Assembly (NCBI GenBank): GCA_024232355.1
Contig: JAAEPW010000839.1
Span: 35,350-99,349 of the forward strand
Direction of reading: 5' to 3'
DNA: 64,000 nt
Origin: Chloroflexota bacterium
Lineage (GTDB): Bacteria; Chloroflexota; Anaerolineae; B4-G1
Shown: positions 8,713 through 17,454 of the stretch, in pieces
Position numbering within the stretch: position 1 is the first letter of the stretch
Layout of the letters: each line of letters begins with the position of its first letter
Notes under the pieces: generated by a model
What the model saw: the letters and a program-made list of their open reading frames with translations, nothing else
What the model was told of the DNA's origin: nothing
Databases searched by the model: none
Position numbers and translations under genes: made by a program

Positions 8713-8881
8713 AAACATCCAAGGGAGTATGTGACAATCTCTGCAAGACCCGCTCGCGCAAAGTGTGCTCGCTCCTCTTGAAAAAAAACACATCTGGAAG
8801 GGAGGTGAGGCGAATAAGCAATGCTGTGTTCTCAATAGTAAAAATCTATTCTCTAACAACTCACGGATAAGGAGATAAAAA

Positions 8882-9196
8882 ATGGGAATTCGATTGATAG
8901 AAAAGAGCGTGTTGTTCGGTTTAGGCGTACTCACACTGACCAAAGAAAAAGTAGTTCAGGCGGTGAACAGCCTGGTCGAAGAAGGTGAAGTCAAAGCAGA
9001 AGAAGCGCCCGGCATCATCGACAGAGTGGTGGCTCGGGGCGAGGAAGAACGGGAAGAATTACGCAAGCTGATGCGAGAAGAACTAGACAAGCTTCGCGTG
9101 CGCGGGCCAATGGTCTCTCACAAGGACATTGAGGACCTAGGGCAAAAGATCGACGATTTGGCCGCCCGGATCGACGAGATGGCAGGCAAAAAATAA
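8882..9196 (+). CDS. Phasin-like (polyhydroxyalkanoate granule-associated type) helical protein
   Basis: 104 residues. ATG at 8882 with AAGGAG seven bases upstream. A short hydrophobic N-terminus ('SVLFGLGVLTLTKEKVVQAVNSLVEEGEV') is followed by a long, highly charged amphipathic helix and a final coiled-coil segment ('EDLGQKIDDLAARIDEMAGKK'). This is the pattern of short phasin-family proteins that coat granules or line membranes. The length fits PhaI-type relatives. No PHA synthase lies in this window, so a role on PHA granules is not supported by context. With the AarF kinase-like gene next door, a role in membrane or isoprenoid homeostasis is an alternative. Confidence 0.65.
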   Translation: MGIRLIEKSVLFGLGVLTLTKEKVVQAVNSLVEEGEVKAEEAPGIIDRVVARGEEEREELRKLMREELDKLRVRGPMVSHKDIEDLGQKIDDLAARIDEMAGKK

Positions 9197-9223
9197 AATT
9201 GCTCGCACCCCAACATTCTTTTG

Positions 9224-9304
9224 GGACGCAGATTCACACAGATTTTCGCAGATTGTATGCGGATCAAGCAGAAAAGCGGCGTTTGTCCGTGTGAAACTGC
9301 GTCC
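9224..9304. repeat. Inverted-repeat element (81 bp) between phasin and AarF genes
   Basis: Arms at 9224-9242 and 9286-9304 match 17 of 19 bases (GGACGCAG.TTCACAC.GA). The inside repeats the motif CGCAGATT. This is a short non-coding palindromic element. A stem would form in the 185-base gap, but there is no T-tract after it. Confidence 0.6.
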
Positions 9305-9381
9305 TATTTCTTGTTCTTGGGAACATCAGAGTCTTGTTGACACTATCCTCTACGCCGCACTTGTGGTAGAATTAAAATCCT

Positions 9382-11064
9382 ATGGCCCGCTCACCCGTCC
9401 GCAGCGTCCGACACCTTCAGCGCTACCGTGAAATCGCCAGCGTCTTTATTCGTCATGGCTTTGGCGAGCTCGTGGACATGCTGGAACTATTGCCATACCT
9501 TTCACTGCCGCGAAGAATACTGCGCCGGGGCAAGCCCAGCACATCCCCCTTGGGCGTACCGCAACGATTGCGCCTCGCACTGGAAGAACTCGGCCCCACC
9601 TTTGTCAAACTGGGCCAGATGCTCAGCACCCGTCCGGACATTCTGCCCACGGTCTATATCGACGAGCTCACCAAGCTGCAAGACACCGTCCAACCAGTTC
9701 CGTGGAGACTGATTCGAGCGCAAATCGATGCCGAATTGGAAAGGCCACTGGAAGAATTGTTCACCGACTTTGAGCCTGTGCCTATCGCCGCCGCATCCCT
9801 GTCGCAGGTGCACGCCGCGACCCTGCCCGACGGCACTTTGGTCGTCGTCAAGGTCCAACGGCCAAACATTCAGTCGCTGATCGAGACCGATCTGGAAATT
9901 CTGTTCGATCTGGCTCGGTTGATCCAGGAACGCACTCCGTTGGGATCGGTCTATGACTTGTTAGAGATCGCCGAAGAGTTTGCGGTCACCCTGCGAGCCG
10001 AGCTGGATTTCTGCCGCGAGGGGCGCAACGCTGACCGCTTTCGCGACAATTTTAGCACCGAGCCTTATCTCCACATCCCCCGTGTCTATTGGGACTTTAG
10101 CACGCGCCGGGTACTGGTGCTGGAACGCATCTATGGGATCAAGCTCGATGACATTGACGCCCTCGATGCCGCGGGCTATGACCGTGAGGGCATCGCTCTG
10201 AACGCGGCTAGGATGATCATCAAAGAAGTCCTAGAGGACGGATTCTTCCACGCCGACCCTCATCCCGGCAATTTTGCCGTGATGTCAAATGAGGTCATTG
10301 GGGCAATGGACTTTGGGATGGTAGGTCATTTGAGCCATCGCGCGCGGAGCGATTTGATCCGCCTCTACATCGTTGCCGTACAACTGGACGAGGAAGGCAT
10401 CGTAGATCAATTGATCCACATGGGCGTGGTCAGTGGCACCCTGGACCGGACGGGGCTCCTGCGAGACATCGCGCGGCTGTTGCGCAAATATCACGGTATG
10501 TCGCTAGAAGCCATACGCGCCCACGAAGTGATTGACGACATTATGCCCGTCGCCTTTCGTCACAACCTGCGTCTGCCCTCAGACTTGTGGCTGCTGGGCA
10601 AGACGATGGCAATGATGGAAGGGGTGGGCCTCAAGCTGCTCCCCGACTTTGACATCTTTGCCGTCTCTGAACCTTATGTGCGGCGCTTTATGCGACAATT
10701 GACCTTACCGAGCGCTTGGGGACCACCACTGATCAAAAGTGTCAACGACTGGACATCACTGATGAAATTGATTCCCCGGGTCAGCTCCCAAATCCTGACC
10801 CGAGTCGAACGAGAGGGGCTGGAAATCCGAATAGACATCAAGGATCTGGATCAGGTGCTAAACAGAGTGGATCGGCAAGCCAATCGTCTCTCGTTGAGCA
10901 TGCTACTGGCCGCGTTTATCGTTGGACTGGCCTTGTTGGTTCCAGCTTTTAATCTGACCGGAGAGTGGACGCTGGCGATGGTCGTGGTCATTATGGGCTT
11001 TGCTAGTGTCAGCCTATTAGGTTTGTGGCTTGCCTTTTCTATCTGGCGAGCGTCGAGAAAATAA
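9382..11064 (+). CDS. AarF/UbiB (ABC1) atypical kinase-like membrane protein
   Basis: 560 residues. Hallmarks of the UbiB/ABC1/COQ8 family are visible: the KxGQ signature ('FVKLGQMLSTRPDILP', about 75-90); an Ala-rich loop in place of the usual glycine loop ('AAASLSQVHAA'); the VAVK-type lysine in 'VVVKVQRP'; a catalytic loop 'DPHPGNFAV' (about 293); and a DFG-type 'AMDFGMVG'. Two membrane helices close the protein (about 510-530 and 535-555). The family supports quinone biosynthesis or isoprenoid-lipid handling and has ATPase activity. The start at 9382 is the first ATG of the frame and lacks a strong ribosome site. It follows the phasin-like gene, and the two are often neighbours in Chloroflexota as far as I recall. 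Confidence 0.9.
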   Translation: MARSPVRSVRHLQRYREIASVFIRHGFGELVDMLELLPYLSLPRRILRRGKPSTSPLGVPQRLRLALEELGPTFVKLGQMLSTRPDILPTVYIDELTKLQDTVQPVPWRLIRAQIDAELERPLEELFTDFEPVPIAAASLSQVHAATLPDGTLVVVKVQRPNIQSLIETDLEILFDLARLIQERTPLGSVYDLLEIAEEFAVTLRAELDFCREGRNADRFRDNFSTEPYLHIPRVYWDFSTRRVLVLERIYGIKLDDIDALDAAGYDREGIALNAARMIIKEVLEDGFFHADPHPGNFAVMSNEVIGAMDFGMVGHLSHRARSDLIRLYIVAVQLDEEGIVDQLIHMGVVSGTLDRTGLLRDIARLLRKYHGMSLEAIRAHEVIDDIMPVAFRHNLRLPSDLWLLGKTMAMMEGVGLKLLPDFDIFAVSEPYVRRFMRQLTLPSAWGPPLIKSVNDWTSLMKLIPRVSSQILTRVEREGLEIRIDIKDLDQVLNRVDRQANRLSLSMLLAAFIVGLALLVPAFNLTGEWTLAMVVVIMGFASVSLLGLWLAFSIWRASRK

Positions 11065-11150
11065 TACCCAATTTCTTTACATTTCTCACTTCTGTGCTAT
11101 CATGCCCCCCGTTATCTAGTGCCCGTTATTCGGGATATCTGGTGAATGAC

Positions 11151-12503
11151 ATGTCTGAAGAACTCCAAGCCCCCCAAACAGACGAAGAACCGCGACATTG
11201 TCCTGCCTGTGGCTCGCGCGTAGCAGCCTTGGCAACAACATGCCTGATGTGCGGCATCTCACTTGACCATGAGGAGCTGCCAGAGCCAGAAGAAGAGGAA
11301 ATACAAACCGAGCGCAAACTACCCGGATGGGCCAGGGCCTTGATCGTCGTCGTGCTAGCGACACTGATTCTTGCGGCAGGTAGTTTTGGATTCTACAAAT
11401 TGATGACTGCGGAACCCGAGAAAGCTGAAACTCCAACCCCTACCCGCATCACTACCATTTCTACACGCCCCCCCACTGCCACGCCGACTTTGGCATCTAC
11501 ACAAACCCCTACGTCGATTCCCATCCCTACTCCTATTCCGCCGCTCGTTCACCAGGTGCAAGAAGGGGAAACACTTATTGACATTGCCATCTTGTACGGC
11601 GTCACTGTTGAACACATTCAAAATCTCAATCCCGAGATGGATCCAAACCTGCTCCAAGTGGGGCAAATCATCCTTATTCCCGCCGCAACGCCCACACCAG
11701 GGCCTACCATCACCGTTGATCCCAACATTCCTACGCCAACGCCGCCCGAGATTATTGTTCACATCGTCTTGCCTGGGGAGGTGCTTGGCACCATCGCCGA
11801 GCGTTACGCAGAAGAATACCCAGGAATGGGAATTTCAGTCCAGTCTATCCGAAACGCCAACGACCTGCCCGCGGACGATGATACCATTCGCGTTAACCAG
11901 CATCTCGTCATCCCACTGGGGACGCCATCGCCCAGAGCAGCACCAACCAAGAATCCCAACGCCACCCCCACCTTGGCCGCCCCCCACCCTGCACCGCCAC
12001 TTCTCAGCCCACCCAACGGTGCAATCATCGTGGGGAACACTGAACCGGTCCTTTTGCAATGGGCTTCTACAAGTCTGCTGCGCAATGAGGAGTGGTATGA
12101 ATTAACCATATCCCAGCCCGCAGGGGGTACAATTTCAGCCACGACCCACACCCGCGCTACCGCCTGGCGTGTACCTATCGATCTGATGCCAGACACCGAT
12201 TCTGACATAGATCTGTTCCAATGGCATATTCAGGTTGTGCAAGCGACCCGCGACCAAAACGACGAGTTGGTTTACGAGCCAGCCGGTGCTCTCAGCCAGG
12301 TGCGGACCTTTGCGTGGTTGTCGGTTACGCCTACACCTTCCGCCACTCCAACATCCACACCCACGTCTACCCCCACGCCTACGTCCACCCCCACACCTAC
12401 ATTCACACCCACGTCTACCCCTACAGCTACCCTTACATCCACCCTCACATCCGTTCCTACCTTTACGTTTACGCCTAGCCCCAGTCCTACCACCGCTCCC
12501 TGA
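11151..12503 (+). CDS. Zinc-ribbon, single-pass membrane protein with two LysM domains
   Basis: About 450 residues. The ATG at 11151 (MSEELQ) is preferred, with a GTG three codons earlier also possible. In order: a cytoplasmic zinc ribbon (CPACG ... CLMCG, about 17-35); an acidic linker; a membrane helix (about 66-88); a Thr/Pro linker; a LysM domain ('VQEGETLIDIAILYGVTVEHI', about 130-175); a second LysM-like domain ('VLPGEVLGTIAERYAEEYPG', about 202-250); a beta-rich domain opening 'LLSPPNGAII' (about 285-400); and a C-terminal tail of repeated 'TPTSTPTP'. LysM binds peptidoglycan or chitin-like glycans, so this probably tethers the membrane to the wall. The DNA coding the tail is a tandem repeat (about 12340-12490) and prone to length change. 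Confidence 0.85.
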   Translation: MSEELQAPQTDEEPRHCPACGSRVAALATTCLMCGISLDHEELPEPEEEEIQTERKLPGWARALIVVVLATLILAAGSFGFYKLMTAEPEKAETPTPTRITTISTRPPTATPTLASTQTPTSIPIPTPIPPLVHQVQEGETLIDIAILYGVTVEHIQNLNPEMDPNLLQVGQIILIPAATPTPGPTITVDPNIPTPTPPEIIVHIVLPGEVLGTIAERYAEEYPGMGISVQSIRNANDLPADDDTIRVNQHLVIPLGTPSPRAAPTKNPNATPTLAAPHPAPPLLSPPNGAIIVGNTEPVLLQWASTSLLRNEEWYELTISQPAGGTISATTHTRATAWRVPIDLMPDTDSDIDLFQWHIQVVQATRDQNDELVYEPAGALSQVRTFAWLSVTPTPSATPTSTPTSTPTPTSTPTPTFTPTSTPTATLTSTLTSVPTFTFTPSPSPTTAP

Positions 12504-12534
12504 TCACGACCAGATCACTATAATCAGAAAAAAA

Positions 12535-12562
12535 ATAGCGCCGCTCCTTCGAGCGGCGCTAT
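12535..12562 (-). terminator. Intrinsic terminator of nfnB (minus strand)
   Basis: Perfect 12-bp stem (ATAGCGCCGCTC) with a CTTC loop, followed on the minus strand by eight T residues (the A-tract at 12527-12535 on the plus strand). It sits 29 bases after the nfnB stop and also separates nfnB from the convergent LysM gene. Confidence 0.85.
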
Positions 12563-12590
12563 GACATTCACCAGCAAAATCAGACGTCTT

Positions 12591-14042
12591 CTACCAAGGA
12601 GTGGTTTCCCCTTGCAAGAAAGCATTGATGTCAGCAGCAGATTTTTTGCCTGCCCCCATCGCACTAACAACCGTCGCCGCGCCGGTAACCACATCCCCAC
12701 CGGCCCACACGCGCGCCATTGTCGTTCGTCCTGTCTCTTGATCGGCAATCACCGTCCCCCACTTGCTCCGCTCCAACTTTTCGGCATCTACAAAAACCAG
12801 TGGGTTGGGGCTGGTGCCCAGGGCAAAGATGACTGTGTCCACCGGTAACTCGAACTCGGAACCTTCAATGGGCACCGGTCGCCGCCGGCCAGAATCATCC
12901 GGCTCGCCCAGTTCCATCCGAATGCACCGCATCCCGACAACGCCACCCTTGTCGTCACCCACAATCTCTATTGGGTTGGTGAGAAAGTCGAAAATAATGC
13001 CCTCTTCCTCAGCGTGGTGAACTTCTTCAGCTCGCGCAGGAACCTCTTGGCGAGAGCGGCGATAAACAATGTGGACCTCGCCAAGCTCGCCGCCATTCTC
13101 TTTGGCCTCAAGCCGCTGCAAACGCAGGCTGCAACGAGCAGCGTCCATTGCCACATTTCCCGCACCAATCACGGCCACGTTCTTGCCGATCTTGGCCGGT
13201 GTGTCGTACTCTGGGAAAAGGTAGCCTTTCATCAAGTTGACACGGGTAAGGAACTCGTTGGCCGACATCACACCGTTATAGTTGATGCCGGGGATGCGCA
13301 AGAAAGAGGGCAACCCCGCGCCGGTTCCCATAAAGATAGCGTCATACTCTTCCAGCAACTCGGGCAGAGTAAAGATACGGCCAATCACGTGATCCGGCTT
13401 GATCTTGATCCCCAAACACTCGGCCGCATAATCGATCTCGGCACGAACCACGCCCTTGGGCAGACGAAACTCGGGGATGCCGTAAACCAGCACACCACCA
13501 GGGTCATGCAGCGACTCGAAAATGATTACCTCGTGCCCCTCTCGTCCCACGTCCACCGCGCAGGTCACGCCCGCCGGGCCAGAGCCAACAACGGCAACTT
13601 TTTTACCCGTTTCTTCGCGGCAATCCAGGGGGCAAGTGCGCTGCTCCAATTCCCAATCTCCCACGAACCGCTCCAGCCGCCCGATGGCAACCGACTCACC
13701 ATTCTTGGCCAAGACACAGGTCATTTCGCACTGCGATTCCTGGGGGCAGACACGTCCGCAGATTGCGGGCAAACTGTTCTTTTGCTTCATCACCTCGACG
13801 GCCTCGTTCATATTCCCCTCGCGCAGTGCGAGAATGAACTCGGGGATGAGCACCTCGACCGGGCAACCCTCGACACAGTGAGGCTTGGCACACTGCAAGC
13901 ACCGCTCAGCCTCTTGCTGGGCCATCTCCATCGTGTAACCGAGTGCGACCTCTTCATAGTTCTCCCCTCGTTCCACCGAGTCTTGCACCGGCATCCCATG
14001 GCGAGAAATTTTCATCCGTTCTCGTTGCGTCAGTTCAGCCAT
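12591..14042 (-). CDS. nfnB: NfnB: GltA-like large subunit of NADH-dependent reduced ferredoxin:NADP+ oxidoreductase
   Basis: 483 residues. The N-terminus has two Cys clusters for [4Fe-4S] centres ('CLQCAKPHCVEGCP' and 'CGRVCPQESQCEMTC'). Then come an FAD-binding motif ('VAVVGSGPAGVTCA', about 150), an NADPH-binding motif ('VAVIGAGNVAMDAA', about 287) and a C-terminal FAD motif ('WAGGDVVTGAATV'). This is the glutamate-synthase small-subunit fold. No large glutamate synthase subunit is adjacent; instead the partner is an FNR-like subunit read just upstream, which is the arrangement of NfnAB. Stop and start overlap as TAATG, pointing to translational coupling. Known role: electron bifurcation linking NADH, ferredoxin and NADPH. 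A stand-alone glutamate-synthase-like role cannot be excluded by sequence alone. Confidence 0.88.
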   Translation of the reverse strand: MAELTQRERMKISRHGMPVQDSVERGENYEEVALGYTMEMAQQEAERCLQCAKPHCVEGCPVEVLIPEFILALREGNMNEAVEVMKQKNSLPAICGRVCPQESQCEMTCVLAKNGESVAIGRLERFVGDWELEQRTCPLDCREETGKKVAVVGSGPAGVTCAVDVGREGHEVIIFESLHDPGGVLVYGIPEFRLPKGVVRAEIDYAAECLGIKIKPDHVIGRIFTLPELLEEYDAIFMGTGAGLPSFLRIPGINYNGVMSANEFLTRVNLMKGYLFPEYDTPAKIGKNVAVIGAGNVAMDAARCSLRLQRLEAKENGGELGEVHIVYRRSRQEVPARAEEVHHAEEEGIIFDFLTNPIEIVGDDKGGVVGMRCIRMELGEPDDSGRRRPVPIEGSEFELPVDTVIFALGTSPNPLVFVDAEKLERSKWGTVIADQETGRTTMARVWAGGDVVTGAATVVSAMGAGKKSAADINAFLQGETTPW

Positions 14043-14905
14043 TAGTTACCTCCCTCTGCCAGTGCCTTGTCCAAATTGCACTCGTGCTCCCAATGTTCTA
14101 CCGCCACCCGTTCCTCTCCCTGGTAGAACTGCTGACGGGACAACAGATTATTCCAGTCCACTTTGTGTCCATCGAACTCGGGGCCATCCACACAGACGAA
14201 CTCGGCTCCCTCTTCCAGTAATACTCGACACCCACCACACATCCCTGTACCGTCAATCATGATCGTGTTCAAACTGACAGTCGTCGACACCTGGTACGGC
14301 TTGGTGGTCAGCGCTACAAACTTCATCATGATCGCCGGGCCAATCGCCCACACATGCGCAATCTCTCCGGGCTTTCCTTCCATCAGCTCTTTCAACGGCT
14401 CGGTCACCAATGCTTTGCGGCCATAAGACCCATCATCGGTGCAAACAACGAGTTCATCAGACGCTGCTCGCATCTTTTCCTCCCAAAAGAGCAAATCTTT
14501 GTTGCGCGCGCCAATGATCGAGATGACGGTGTTGCCCGCCTCTTTGAGAGCCCGCGCAATGGGATAAATAGGCGCGATCCCCACACCACCACCAACGCAG
14601 ACCACCGTCCCAAAGTTCTCGATCTCTGTCGGGTGCCCCAAAGGCCCAGTAAAGGTAATGAATGAATCCCCAACCTCCATGGTACCCATATGCATCGTGG
14701 ATTTTCCCACTTCTTGGAAAATGATCGTAATCGTCCCGGCATCCCGATCATAATCGGCAACAGTAAGCGGTATACGTTCTCCACGCTCATCTATACGTAC
14801 AATAACAAACTGACCCGCCTGCGTCTTGCGTGCCACATCCGGCGCAGCGACGACCATCAGCTTGTTCACATCACTGAGTGTTTCTTTATGCAAAATTTCG
14901 TACAT
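14042..14905 (-). CDS. nfnA: NfnA: FNR-like FAD/[2Fe-2S] subunit (sulfide dehydrogenase/DHODH electron-transfer type)
   Basis: 287 residues from the ATG at 14905 (MYEILHKETL), which has AAGGAGGT just upstream. An earlier in-frame start at 14935 lacks this. The protein has an FAD-binding beta-barrel ('IPLTVADYD', 'GPLGHPTEI'), an NAD(P)-binding Rossmann half ('GGGVGIAPIYPIARALKEAGN', split by the glycine loop) and a C-terminal [2Fe-2S] site ('GTGMCGGCRV' with a further Cys in 'EFVCVDGP'). It is the FNR-like partner of the adjacent GltA-like subunit. Its own promoter lies at 14944-14972 and transcription diverges from the CoA-transferase-like gene. Confidence in the Nfn assignment comes from the pair rather than from either gene alone. 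Confidence 0.87.
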   Translation of the reverse strand: MYEILHKETLSDVNKLMVVAAPDVARKTQAGQFVIVRIDERGERIPLTVADYDRDAGTITIIFQEVGKSTMHMGTMEVGDSFITFTGPLGHPTEIENFGTVVCVGGGVGIAPIYPIARALKEAGNTVISIIGARNKDLLFWEEKMRAASDELVVCTDDGSYGRKALVTEPLKELMEGKPGEIAHVWAIGPAIMMKFVALTTKPYQVSTTVSLNTIMIDGTGMCGGCRVLLEEGAEFVCVDGPEFDGHKVDWNNLLSRQQFYQGEERVAVEHWEHECNLDKALAEGGN

Positions 14906-14943
14906 AGACAACCTCCTTGAACAGGCATTTATCAACTGTCAAA

Positions 14944-14972
14944 AGGATACTCTATTGTCGACTGACAGTCAA
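14944..14972 (-). promoter_or_regulatory. Promoter for nfnAB
   Basis: On the minus strand: TTGACT (14972-14967), 17 bases, TATCCT (14949-14944). An inverted repeat ACTGTCA ... TGACAGT (about 14935-14969) brackets the core and could be an operator. Confidence 0.7.
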
Positions 14973-15008
14973 GTTGCGTTCATCGTGTCTGCTCGTGACA
15001 TCCATCAT

Positions 15009-15037
15009 TTGCCCCATCGCCTGCCTGGTGCTACAAT
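15009..15037 (+). promoter_or_regulatory. Promoter for the CoA-transferase-like/aminotransferase genes
   Basis: TTGCCC (15009-15014), 17-base spacer, TACAAT (15032-15037), about 44 bases before the ATG at 15081. It diverges from the nfnAB promoter. The -35 box is a weak match. Confidence 0.6.
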
Positions 15038-15080
15038 AGGAACAGGTAAGGCTAACACAATATATGGCCCTATAGCCTAC

Positions 15081-15935
15081 ATGACAACAAAATATACAAT
15101 TGACGAACTAATATCCATTTGCATCGCCCGCCAGGTGTCCAACGGCGACATTCTCGTACAGGGAATTGCAACGCCGCTGGTTATGGCGGGGTACTTGTTG
15201 GCCAAACACACCCACGCACCACGCGCATCTTTTGCCTCAGCTATCGGCAACACCCTGGTAAACGAACCCGGCACCGTTGGTCTGACCCATGTTGAGGACC
15301 TCTGGCTTGATCGAGCACTAATTACGTTTGGCTTTACCCAAATCGCCTGTGAATTCTTGCCCCATTTTCAACCCAAGGAATTTTTCCGTCCGGCCCAAGT
15401 GGACGCAGCCGGCAACTTTAACAACGTCGTCATTGGCACAGACTATGACCATCCTCGTATGCGATTACCCGGCTGCGGCGGCATTGCCGATGTGACAACC
15501 TACTATGACGAAACCTATCTCTATGTCCCCCGGCACAGCCGGGCCACCTTTGTCGAGCAAATAGATTTTGTCAGTGGCCTGGGACACAGTCCGGCCCGTC
15601 ATCGTGGTGCGGGGCCGCGCTATCTCGTCAGCAACCTGGGGCAATTTGATTTTGACCGCGGACGGATGCGGTTAATTGCCCACCACCCCGGCGTGACGGT
15701 AGACAAAATCCGCACCAAAACTGGCTTTCCTCTCGAAATTTCCCCTGACCTACACGAGACCAAAGCACCAACCACCGAGCAGGTGCAACTATTGCGCAAA
15801 GAGATCGACCCTTTGGGCATTCGTCGCTTGGAAACCCTCAGCGGCGCAGCGCGCAAGCGCACCCTGCGGGAAATATTAGCAAACGAAAAACTGTTTACAT
15901 CACAGGGCTTTGCCCAAACCAGAATACCTAATTAG
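15081..15935 (+). CDS. CoA-transferase family beta-like subunit (GctB/IpdB type), orphan
   Basis: 284 residues from the ATG at 15081. The frame is open further upstream, but the promoter at 15032 excludes those starts. Family features: 'VSNLGQFDFDRGRMRL' followed by 'HHPGVTVDKIRTKTGFPLEI', and 'VDAAGNFNNVVIG' in the middle, all typical of GctB/IpdB-type subunits. No alpha subunit (GctA/IpdA) lies within the window, so the partner is encoded elsewhere or the protein acts alone. Where glutaconate CoA-transferase carries its catalytic Glu (E-x-G after the first strand) this sequence reads 'SFASAIG', by eye without Glu. IpdB-type ring-opening hydrolases also lack it. The stop overlaps the ribosome site of the aminotransferase gene. 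Confidence 0.75.
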   Translation: MTTKYTIDELISICIARQVSNGDILVQGIATPLVMAGYLLAKHTHAPRASFASAIGNTLVNEPGTVGLTHVEDLWLDRALITFGFTQIACEFLPHFQPKEFFRPAQVDAAGNFNNVVIGTDYDHPRMRLPGCGGIADVTTYYDETYLYVPRHSRATFVEQIDFVSGLGHSPARHRGAGPRYLVSNLGQFDFDRGRMRLIAHHPGVTVDKIRTKTGFPLEISPDLHETKAPTTEQVQLLRKEIDPLGIRRLETLSGAARKRTLREILANEKLFTSQGFAQTRIPN

Positions 15936-15948
15936 GAGGTTACACACT

Positions 15949-17193
15949 ATGGATTTAAATCTTGACTTGGACCGTAAGATACCAGCATTAGATTGGTCTT
16001 CGCATCTGGCCGAACGTACCGAAAGCATGAAAAGTTCGGCTATCCGTGAACTACTCAAACTGACCAACCAACCAGACTTGATCTCTCTTGCCGGAGGGCT
16101 GCCAGCCCCGGAATTCTTTCCCCTGCGCGAGATCGAAGAGGCTTGCCGCCACATCATCCGCACAGAGGGTGGAAAAGCGCTACAATATGGCACCACCGAG
16201 GGCTACAAGGCGCTCAGGGAATACCTGGCTGCCTCAATGCACAAATATGGTGTCCCAGCCATTCCTGACAACGTCTTGCTGACTAGTGGTTCCCAGCAGG
16301 CCCTGGATTTGATCGGCAAAGTCTTTATCAGCCCCGGTGACTATGTGATTACGGGTAGTCCCACGTATCTAGGAGCCATCCAGGCGTGGAACGCATATCA
16401 AGCCCGCTATCAAACAGTCGGCCTCGATAATGACGGGATGATAGTAGACGAGATTGAAAGCGCCTATGAAAAAGTTATGGCCGAAACCGGCAAGCCGCCC
16501 AAGTTCATCTATGTCCTCCCGAACTTTCACAATCCAGCTGGCACTACCCTACCTCTGAAACGACGTCAGCGATTGGCCAAAATTTCCCGGAAACTGAACC
16601 TACCCGTCGTCGAGGACGATCCCTACGGACAGTTGCGTTACGAGGCCGAAGACATTCTTCCCATCGAGACCATCATCCCTGAACGAACCATATACTTGGG
16701 TACCTTTTCCAAAGTTCTGACGCCAGGACTGCGGCTAGGATGGATTGTGTGCCCAGAAACATTGATGGTGCGCTTTGTACAGGCCAAACAAGGCTGCGAT
16801 TTGCACACTGGCACATTTGCCCAGTACGTCGCCAGCGACATCTGTCAACGGGGTCTGATCAAGCCCCACGTCAAACGACTGCGCGAGATCTACAAAGAAC
16901 GCCGCGACACAATGCTCGATGCATTGGTCGAGTTCTGGCCTGAGGGTTGCAGCTGGACCCGCCCCCAGGGTGGTTTGTTCCTCTGGGCAAAAGTTCCAGA
17001 ATCCATAGACACCCAAGAGTTCTTTGCCGATGCAGTAAAGCAAAAAGTCGCTTACGTGCCCGGTGTCCACTTTTATCCAAACCAGGATGGAGGGCACAAC
17101 GCGATGCGGCTCAACTTTTCTTACGCGCCACCAGATGCCATCGTTGAAGGTATCCGCAGACTAGGAGTGGCACTACGGAGAAGGTTAGGCTAG
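15949..17193 (+). CDS. PLP-dependent class I/II aminotransferase (2-aminoadipate/aromatic type)
   Basis: 414 residues. The start is placed at ATG 15949 (MDLNLDLD), which has AGGAGGT eight bases upstream. An earlier start at 15910 would lie inside the previous gene. Fold-type I features: 'SLAGGLPAPEFFP' near the N-terminus, 'GSQQALDLIGKVF', 'LPNFHNPAGTT', the substrate/PLP Asp-Tyr in 'VVEDDPYGQLRY', the Schiff-base Lys at about 254 in 'GTFSKVLTPGLRLGW', and a C-terminal Arg in 'MRLNFSYA'. This matches LysN/MocR-type aminotransferases acting on 2-aminoadipate, branched or aromatic amino acids. The specific substrate cannot be read. It lies 13 bases after the CoA-transferase-like gene and is probably co-transcribed with it. 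Confidence 0.9.
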   Translation: MDLNLDLDRKIPALDWSSHLAERTESMKSSAIRELLKLTNQPDLISLAGGLPAPEFFPLREIEEACRHIIRTEGGKALQYGTTEGYKALREYLAASMHKYGVPAIPDNVLLTSGSQQALDLIGKVFISPGDYVITGSPTYLGAIQAWNAYQARYQTVGLDNDGMIVDEIESAYEKVMAETGKPPKFIYVLPNFHNPAGTTLPLKRRQRLAKISRKLNLPVVEDDPYGQLRYEAEDILPIETIIPERTIYLGTFSKVLTPGLRLGWIVCPETLMVRFVQAKQGCDLHTGTFAQYVASDICQRGLIKPHVKRLREIYKERRDTMLDALVEFWPEGCSWTRPQGGLFLWAKVPESIDTQEFFADAVKQKVAYVPGVHFYPNQDGGHNAMRLNFSYAPPDAIVEGIRRLGVALRRRLG

Positions 17194-17394
17194 TGTTTCG
17201 CGGCGTAAATAAACCTACAGTTCAGAATTGCCAACTATCAACGCAAAGCGCCGATTATGCCTAATCTGCCGCGAAACACTTTAGCAGTTGGGCGTTGAAA
17301 CTTTGTATTACTGTGGGGATATTTACGCCCAACTGCACTAGTAATACAAAAACTCACTGGATGCTCTCCCACTGTAACCCAGGCGGGAGAGCAT
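17192..17394. repeat. Interleaved perfect inverted repeats after the aminotransferase gene
   Basis: Four perfect arm pairs in 200 bases. 17192-17204 pairs with 17268-17280 (13 bp, starting within the stop codon). 17284-17295 pairs with 17325-17336 (12 bp). 17302-17311 pairs with 17341-17350 (10 bp). 17361-17370 pairs with 17385-17394 (10 bp). The second and third pairs are interleaved rather than nested, so their hairpins exclude each other or form a pseudoknot. The last hairpin is followed by TCTTTG. It is either a mobile-element relic or a leader/attenuator for the peptidase gene at 17455. Confidence 0.7.
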
Positions 17395-17454
17395 TCTTTG
17401 TAATACTCCATATCATGGTCCCCCATAGACATCACAGATTCCAGGAGGAAACCA

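Noticed and set aside
12591..14042. Glutamate synthase small subunit acting in ammonia assimilation
   Set aside because: No large glutamate synthase subunit is nearby, while an FNR-like partner overlaps it translationally, which fits NfnAB better. Not fully excluded.
13014..14045. 343-codon plus-strand ORF opposite nfnB
   Set aside because: A shadow of a strongly conserved iron-sulfur flavoprotein gene; it has no motif of its own.
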